Assembly: GCA_951813395.1 (NCBI GenBank)
Contig: OX638356.1
Coordinates: forward strand, 1 to 64,000
Direction of reading: 5' to 3'
From: Longimicrobiales bacterium
GTDB lineage: Bacteria > Gemmatimonadota > Gemmatimonadetes > Longimicrobiales > Gaopeijiaceae
Length of the DNA: 64,000 nt
A program made the translations under genes and the position numbers. The notes below the pieces were generated by a model. The model worked only from the letters and a program-made list of their open reading frames with translations, ran no database searches and had not been told where the DNA came from. Numbering within the stretch: the stretch's first letter is position 1; every line of letters begins with the position of its first letter. This document shows, piece after piece, positions 59,839-64,000 of the stretch.

Positions 59839-61269
59839 ATGATACGCACGCCACGGATCGCCATGATCGCCCTCGCCGCCTTCCCGGCCGACCTCGCCAT
59901 CGGAGGCTGTCAGGCCGACGCGGACAGCGAACCCACCTACAGGGAAGCCGCCGCCGAAGAGGAGGACTTCCGCCTCAGATCGGATGTGGAAGCAGCCTTC
60001 CACGACCGCGCCGAAGCCTTCGCGGCCGACCCCGACGACGGCGATGCCCGCTGGGCCTTCGCCGACCTCCTCTTCAAGCTGGGTGACCTGTGGGAGGCCG
60101 CCGACGTCATCGCGCCGCTCGCCGACCCCTCCTCGTCCAACGTGGACGACCTCCAACTCGCGGCTCGCCTGGCCTACGTGCTCGGCGACTACGCCCGCGC
60201 CGAGCCGCTCTACCGCCGCATGATGGAGCTGACCGAGGAAGGCTCCGAAGCCCACGCCGACGCGACACGGGGCCTGGCCCTCACCTTCTACCAGACCAAC
60301 CGGTTCGCCAACGCACGGGAACTGCCCGCGCCCGAGGACAGCGAGGGCGCATCGAGCCTCATCACGTTCATGCAGGCGTTCGAAGGCGACCCCTACGGCA
60401 TCGAGTGGGCCACCGACGAGCGCATCGCCCACCTCCCGATGACCAACGACATCACCCAGCCCGGCGCCCTCCCCATCGTCGACCTCGAGGTCAACGGCCA
60501 GACCGTATCGCTCATCCTCGACACGGGCGGCGACCGGCTCTACCTCGACAAGGACATCTACGCGAGCCTCGGCCTCACCACCCTCGCCAACCGCGAGGCG
60601 ACCTACGCCTACACCGGCGGCCAGACCGTCGAGGAGCCGCTCGGCGTCGCCGAAACAGTCACCATGGGCGACGTCACCGTCACCAACGTGCCCGTTGTCG
60701 GCGCCACCTGGAAGGAGATCGGCCAGACCAGCGACGGCGTCCTCACCACGCAGCTGCTCAAGCAGTTCCTGAGCACGATGGACTACGACAACCGCCGCAT
60801 CACCCTCCGCGCACGCACTCCCGAAGCCCTCGCCCAAGTCATGGCGACCCTCGGCGACGCCCCACCGCCGGTGCAGGCGCCCTTCTACATGACGGCGACG
60901 CACATCATGTTCGCCAAGGGCAGCCTGAACGGCCACGAAGACATCAACTACTTCCTGGACTCAGGCCTCGCCATGAGCATGCCCATGATCCTCGTCGATG
61001 AAACCGTCGAGCTCCTCGGCCTCGAGACCAACGCCATCGAAGGCACCAACTACTACTGGACATCCATCGAGTCTCACGGCCTGAACGGCCTGACCAGCGG
61101 CGCCACGCAAGCCCTGGGCAACGTCTTCGTCGAGGACGACTTCTTCTGGCAGGGCGGCTTCATGGCGGACGCCCTGATCTCCCACCAGTACCTCTGGCCC
61201 CTGGGATCCTGGACGATCGACTTCGACAACATGACCTATTACTTCCCGGCCCCGGGGTCGGAGGGGTGA
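59839..61269 (+). CDS. Lipoprotein with TPR-like repeats and duplicated retropepsin-like aspartic protease domain
   Basis: 476 residues from MIRTPRIAMIALAAFPADLA (ATG 59839 after GAAGGGAG) to IGGC, a plausible lipobox. Residues ~45-160 are TPR-like helices (ARWAFADLLFKLGDLWEAAD; AARLAYVLGDYARAEPLYRR). Residues ~205-330 form a retropepsin-like domain with D228-T-G in VSLILDTGGDRLYLDKDIYA and the later motif GVLTTQLLKQFLSTMDYDNR. A second copy follows, with D374-S-G in NYFLDSGLAMSMPMI and ADALISHQYLWPLGSWTIDF. Possible intramolecular dimer as in pepsin-like enzymes. Surface-exposed protease of unknown target; stand-alone. Confidence 0.85.
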   Translation: MIRTPRIAMIALAAFPADLAIGGCQADADSEPTYREAAAEEEDFRLRSDVEAAFHDRAEAFAADPDDGDARWAFADLLFKLGDLWEAADVIAPLADPSSSNVDDLQLAARLAYVLGDYARAEPLYRRMMELTEEGSEAHADATRGLALTFYQTNRFANARELPAPEDSEGASSLITFMQAFEGDPYGIEWATDERIAHLPMTNDITQPGALPIVDLEVNGQTVSLILDTGGDRLYLDKDIYASLGLTTLANREATYAYTGGQTVEEPLGVAETVTMGDVTVTNVPVVGATWKEIGQTSDGVLTTQLLKQFLSTMDYDNRRITLRARTPEALAQVMATLGDAPPPVQAPFYMTATHIMFAKGSLNGHEDINYFLDSGLAMSMPMILVDETVELLGLETNAIEGTNYYWTSIESHGLNGLTSGATQALGNVFVEDDFFWQGGFMADALISHQYLWPLGSWTIDFDNMTYYFPAPGSEG

Positions 61270-61344
61270 GAGTGCGCCGCGGTTCCCCCGGAGCGCTCTC
61301 CGCGCGCTTCCGCTTCGCGCTGGGTGTCGCGGTCGCGCCTGCGT

Positions 61345-61464
61345 TATGCGCTGCACCCCTCGCGGCCCGAGGTCTTCAACCTGGCCACCGCGATCGGCAA
61401 CCACGTCATCCTGGACCTCGGAAATGGCCGCTACGTGCAGTACGCCCACTATTCACATTGCTGC
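61345..61464 (+). pseudogene. Fragment of an M23-like peptidase
   Basis: One frame reads EVFNLATAIGNHVILDLGNG then RYVQYAHYSH, resembling the GNHVVLDHGNG/YAHL core of M23 (lysostaphin-like) endopeptidases. The zinc-binding HxH part is cut after YAHY. No start or rest of the gene is present. A short match, so tentative. Confidence 0.4.
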
Positions 61465-61801
61465 TGCTCGGTGCTGCGACTGCGGGTGGAACGAGGAGTG
61501 CGACGACTTCTCGTGCGATTACGATACCGTCAGACTCGGCAGCGGCGATGTCTTGACCCTTAATCCACCGCTCTGCAGACCCTGGAACCGCAGCGATGCT
61601 GTGCACACGGCAGAAAGCCTCGATACGACCGTCGTCACCGCCACGTTGAGCGGCCGCGAGGTCACGCTCGCCGTCCGGGGTACCGGCGAGACGCACGTTT
61701 ACATCTCATCCACGCTCGAGGGCAATCCGAGCACCGGCACGTTCGCCTACGGCGTCATCGTTCAGCCCGTCCCGATAGCAAGAGACCACGAGCACCAATA
61801 A
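61460..61801 (+). pseudogene. C-terminal fragment of an exported Cys-rich protein
   Basis: About 113 codons ending at a TAA at 61799-61801 with protein-like composition: CCDCGWNEECDDFSCDYDTV, then LGSGDVLTLNPPLCRPWNRS and a beta-rich tail (TVVTATLSGREVTLAVRGTG; HVYISSTLEGNPS). No start codon of its own fits, and it is fused to M23-like sequence in another frame. Probably the end of a secreted pilin- or adhesin-like protein; not identified. Confidence 0.35.
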
Positions 61802-61853
61802 CTCTCCGCCGAAACGGAGGCACCGCCGACAGCTGGACCGGAAACGGTGGTCG

Positions 61854-62975
61854 TTACCTCGCGCCTTTGAATTCATTGACCGCCTTCATCAGCTTCATTC
61901 CGGCCGACCATGACAGTTCGTTACCCTCGAACTCACACCTGTAGAGCCCCTGTAGGTTAGACGGCACAGAGATCCTGCGGTCCCATACGAGAGCGACTCG
62001 CTTCTCGTAGAGTACGAACGCCGCGCCGATCTCGATTAGCACGTTGGGATTTATCTCATAGGAGCCGTCCTCGCGCTCGCTCTCAGAGTCCGCAGTGACA
62101 CACATTACGGCAGCGTCACACCGTCGCATTGCGTCAAAGACCTTTTGCGGGACAGGTATCGCTGTGGATTCCTGCTCGACCACCACGTCATAGAGCAAGC
62201 CACCGAGATCCAACATCGTCTTCACCTGATCCACGATCTCCACGTTCGGCCCGTGGGAGATGAAAACACGAATCGCCTTAGCTGACAACGAGGACGATGC
62301 CTCGTCGGACCTTTTTCGGTCGGGGTCCGGACTTGGAGGCTGGTCTGCGGTTTCCAGAGCACCTCGCTGGTCTTCGTTCTCCGAGTCTTCGGTAGACTCC
62401 TCCGGGTCTTCCGTAGACCCACTTGACGTGGACGGACCTGCGGAGAGTTCGGCTCCGGCCACCAGTTGAGCGAGCGGGTCACGATCTACCTCAAGGCGCG
62501 TAGGTTGACCACGACGCCCGATGAAGTACCTACCCAGGCCAGCTGCTTCGGCCACCCCCAAGAAGCAGGCCGCTTGGTTGCGGATCGTCTTCTCGGCGGT
62601 TGTACCGAGATCACCCGGAATGTGGTCGAACCAGTGCGTGGCCAACTCGGTGAGAGCGACCACCTCCATTGCCCCATGATGAATCCATTCGGCCGCTATC
62701 CGGTAGGCTCGGATCGCCAGAACGACTTCGGTGAACACAGCGTGCTGATCGTCAGCCGAGGCCCGGGCGAGTTGCCGACCTCGCGGAGTGAGACGAAGCA
62801 CGTCCGCCTCCCTAGTAATCAGCCCCCACGCTTCATAGGCTGCGATCTTCCTACCATCAAGCAGGCGCCCCTCAAGAGTGGCTTTCGCATCCTGAAGGCT
62901 GGCACCCGTGACCTTCGTGTTGAGGTAGGTTGCCACGGCCAAGGCATCGTCCGGCTTTGTCATTACCGGCAGCAT
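61854..62975 (-). CDS. TIR-like domain immune effector with winged-helix N-terminus
   Basis: 373 residues from MLPVMTKPDDALAVATYLNT, chosen because AGGAGAT lies 7 bases before ATG 62973-62975; an upstream start at 63047 lacks one. Residues ~40-80 look like a winged helix (YEAWGLITREADVLRLTPRG). An acidic low-complexity linker covers ~195-230. From ~235 comes a PF10137-type TIR-like domain: IRVFISHGPNVEIVDQVKTM, then CDAAVMCVTADSESE and E315 in NPNVLIEIGAAFVLYEKRVA, the catalytic glutamate position. Such proteins degrade NAD+ or bind cyclic nucleotides in anti-phage defence. It is a single gene with its own leader; the restriction relic next to it supports a defence role by context. Confidence 0.8.
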   Translation of the reverse strand: MLPVMTKPDDALAVATYLNTKVTGASLQDAKATLEGRLLDGRKIAAYEAWGLITREADVLRLTPRGRQLARASADDQHAVFTEVVLAIRAYRIAAEWIHHGAMEVVALTELATHWFDHIPGDLGTTAEKTIRNQAACFLGVAEAAGLGRYFIGRRGQPTRLEVDRDPLAQLVAGAELSAGPSTSSGSTEDPEESTEDSENEDQRGALETADQPPSPDPDRKRSDEASSSLSAKAIRVFISHGPNVEIVDQVKTMLDLGGLLYDVVVEQESTAIPVPQKVFDAMRRCDAAVMCVTADSESEREDGSYEINPNVLIEIGAAFVLYEKRVALVWDRRISVPSNLQGLYRCEFEGNELSWSAGMKLMKAVNEFKGAR

Positions 62976-63047
62976 ATGGTGATCTCCTGAGTCTAAGAGT
63001 GTCCATTCAGAACGTTGAGAGAAGGTAGCATCGTACTGTATCGTCAA

Positions 63048-63565
63048 GACTCAAGGCACCCCGAAGGCGATCCTCCGACCCAACGGTCAAGTCCCAGCGT
63101 TGACATACCTTCACCCAACATCTCCGACTGGCGAAGCGTAACGGATCTCCGCTCGTCGGTCAACCGAGCGCGGTTGGCGTACGCCGTTTAACAGTCCCTA
63201 AACCGTCAAGGGCCGACGCGGTACGCCCTATAAGCGTAATCGTCAGGCCCACGCCGGATCATGGTGTCTGAAGAATAGGTCGAGAGGGTGAACGTGCGGA
63301 TCGTGCGGTTGCGCGAGACTTTCGCGGAGATGGCCGAGACCGACCTGGGGGCGTGGAGTTGCTGGAGATCAGCGGGGAGCGGGTACGTGGGCGCTGCCCC
63401 GCACTCCGGGCCGGACGGGCCGGACCGGGATTGTCGTCCCAACCGGTAGAGGAGCCCCGGCAGCGGGAATCGGCCGGACCACTTATGCCCGTGATGTCCT
63501 CACTCCGCGTTGCTGCGGCTCGCTGCGATCCGCTCGCGCATCCATTCGTCCACCTCGGCCTCGAC
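63048..63565. other. Upstream region of the TIR gene and unresolved fragments
   Basis: Should hold the TIR gene promoter, but no convincing -35/-10 is seen. On the plus strand a GTG at 63290 opens NVRIVRLRETFAEMAETDLG then AWSCWRSAGSG, a short frame that may be the start of another restriction or methylase fragment. Nothing else is recognisable. Confidence 0.25.
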
Positions 63566-63858
63566 CCATCCTACGGCGCGCGATCCCAGCGAGACCGGCG
63601 ACCGGAGGACGAAGTCACCTTCGAGACCGTGCTGAACTCCATGGACGGAGATGCGGGACTCCGGGCCGCCGCCAGGGCCAATCCGCCCGAGAACGTGCGG
63701 CTCAGCTTCGACACAAGGTCAGCAACGCGATCGAGGACATCATCGACCGAAACTTCAAGCTCTACAAGCGGATCACGGAGGACGAGAACTTCGGCCCGGC
63801 GCTAAAGGATGCGCTCTTTCGCGAGTACCTGAGCCGGCAGTTGCTGGACCAAGACTGA
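63566..63858 (+). pseudogene. C-terminal remnant of a type I restriction enzyme HsdR subunit
   Basis: Frames join as RPEDEVTFETVLNSMDGDAG, ENVRLSFDT, then after a missing base KVSNAIEDIIDRNFKLYKRI, TEDENFGPALKDALFREYLS and a stop at 63856-63858. The pattern with helix-rich NFKLYKRITED near the end matches HsdR C-termini. The helicase/nuclease parts are absent. Remnant of a restriction-modification locus. Confidence 0.6.
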
Positions 63859-64000
63859 CTTGGCCGGCATGAAGGCGCTACCGACCCAGTTGGGAGTTCC
63901 TTCGGGTTGGGGGCGTATTCGTCCCGCCCGCAGTTCAAGTCTGCGGATTGGCGTGAACAACCCCCACAACGAGTCCCAGGACGATCCCGCTCCAGTAGCG

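Noticed and set aside
63206-63442. Minus-strand ORF near the right end
   Set aside because: No recognisable features, and it overlaps a plus-strand frame with better protein character; neither is secure.

Overview
This 64 kb window is high-GC DNA from a free-living bacterium. It carries many secreted or lipoprotein six-bladed beta-propellers, PD40-repeat amidohydrolases, S9 peptidases and CocE/NonD-type hydrolases, and every region is salted with insertion sequences. That combination fits Gemmatimonadota (or a relative with a similar exported-hydrolase repertoire). This is an inference from gene content; no rRNA or other phylogenetic marker lies in the window.

Layout. 1-3400: a tandem, translationally coupled array of unrecognised proteins (a 792-aa protein, a 181-aa protein and a second copy of the 792-aa protein's N-terminus leaving the window), read right to left and coupled to folE, a SAM methyltransferase and a stub of a queuosine-precursor transporter (3396-4760). 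4760-8300: IS66 and ISL3 remnants and a HEIGH-motif protein. 8374-12540: a PD40-amidohydrolase and a VapBC-like pair. 12600-23850: propeller genes separated by a block of elements (IS630, IS1182-like, two IS3). The IS630 copy splits an Erm/KsgA-type rRNA methyltransferase. 24040-27090: a decayed mosaic (structured non-coding leader, IS110 transposase, GAF-kinase-receiver relic) bracketed by two copies of a ~55-bp sequence.

27219-50860 is the best preserved stretch: propellers, a DUF1801 protein, two S9 peptidases, a PD40/CehA-type metallohydrolase, a dimethylglycine-dehydrogenase-like fusion, an alpha/beta-hydrolase pair, a second PD40-amidohydrolase and a coupled pair of membrane proteins. 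Most products carry signal peptides or lipoboxes, pointing to periplasmic or surface breakdown of peptides, amides and methylated amines. 50873-61270 adds two CocE/NonD hydrolases, a PIN-domain toxin with a broken antitoxin, two more propellers (one split inside its signal peptide by an IS5-like element) and a TPR/retropepsin-like lipoprotein. The right end holds gene fragments, a TIR-like immune effector (61854-62975) and the broken C-terminus of a type I restriction subunit.

The most unusual observations are the modular tandem array at the left edge, two gene disruptions that can be reconstructed to the base from target-site duplications, perfect palindromes inside two propeller genes, an 8-bp tandem repeat in the signal-peptide codons of a hydrolase, and a solo TIR effector beside restriction-modification debris. 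No tRNA, rRNA or CRISPR array was seen.
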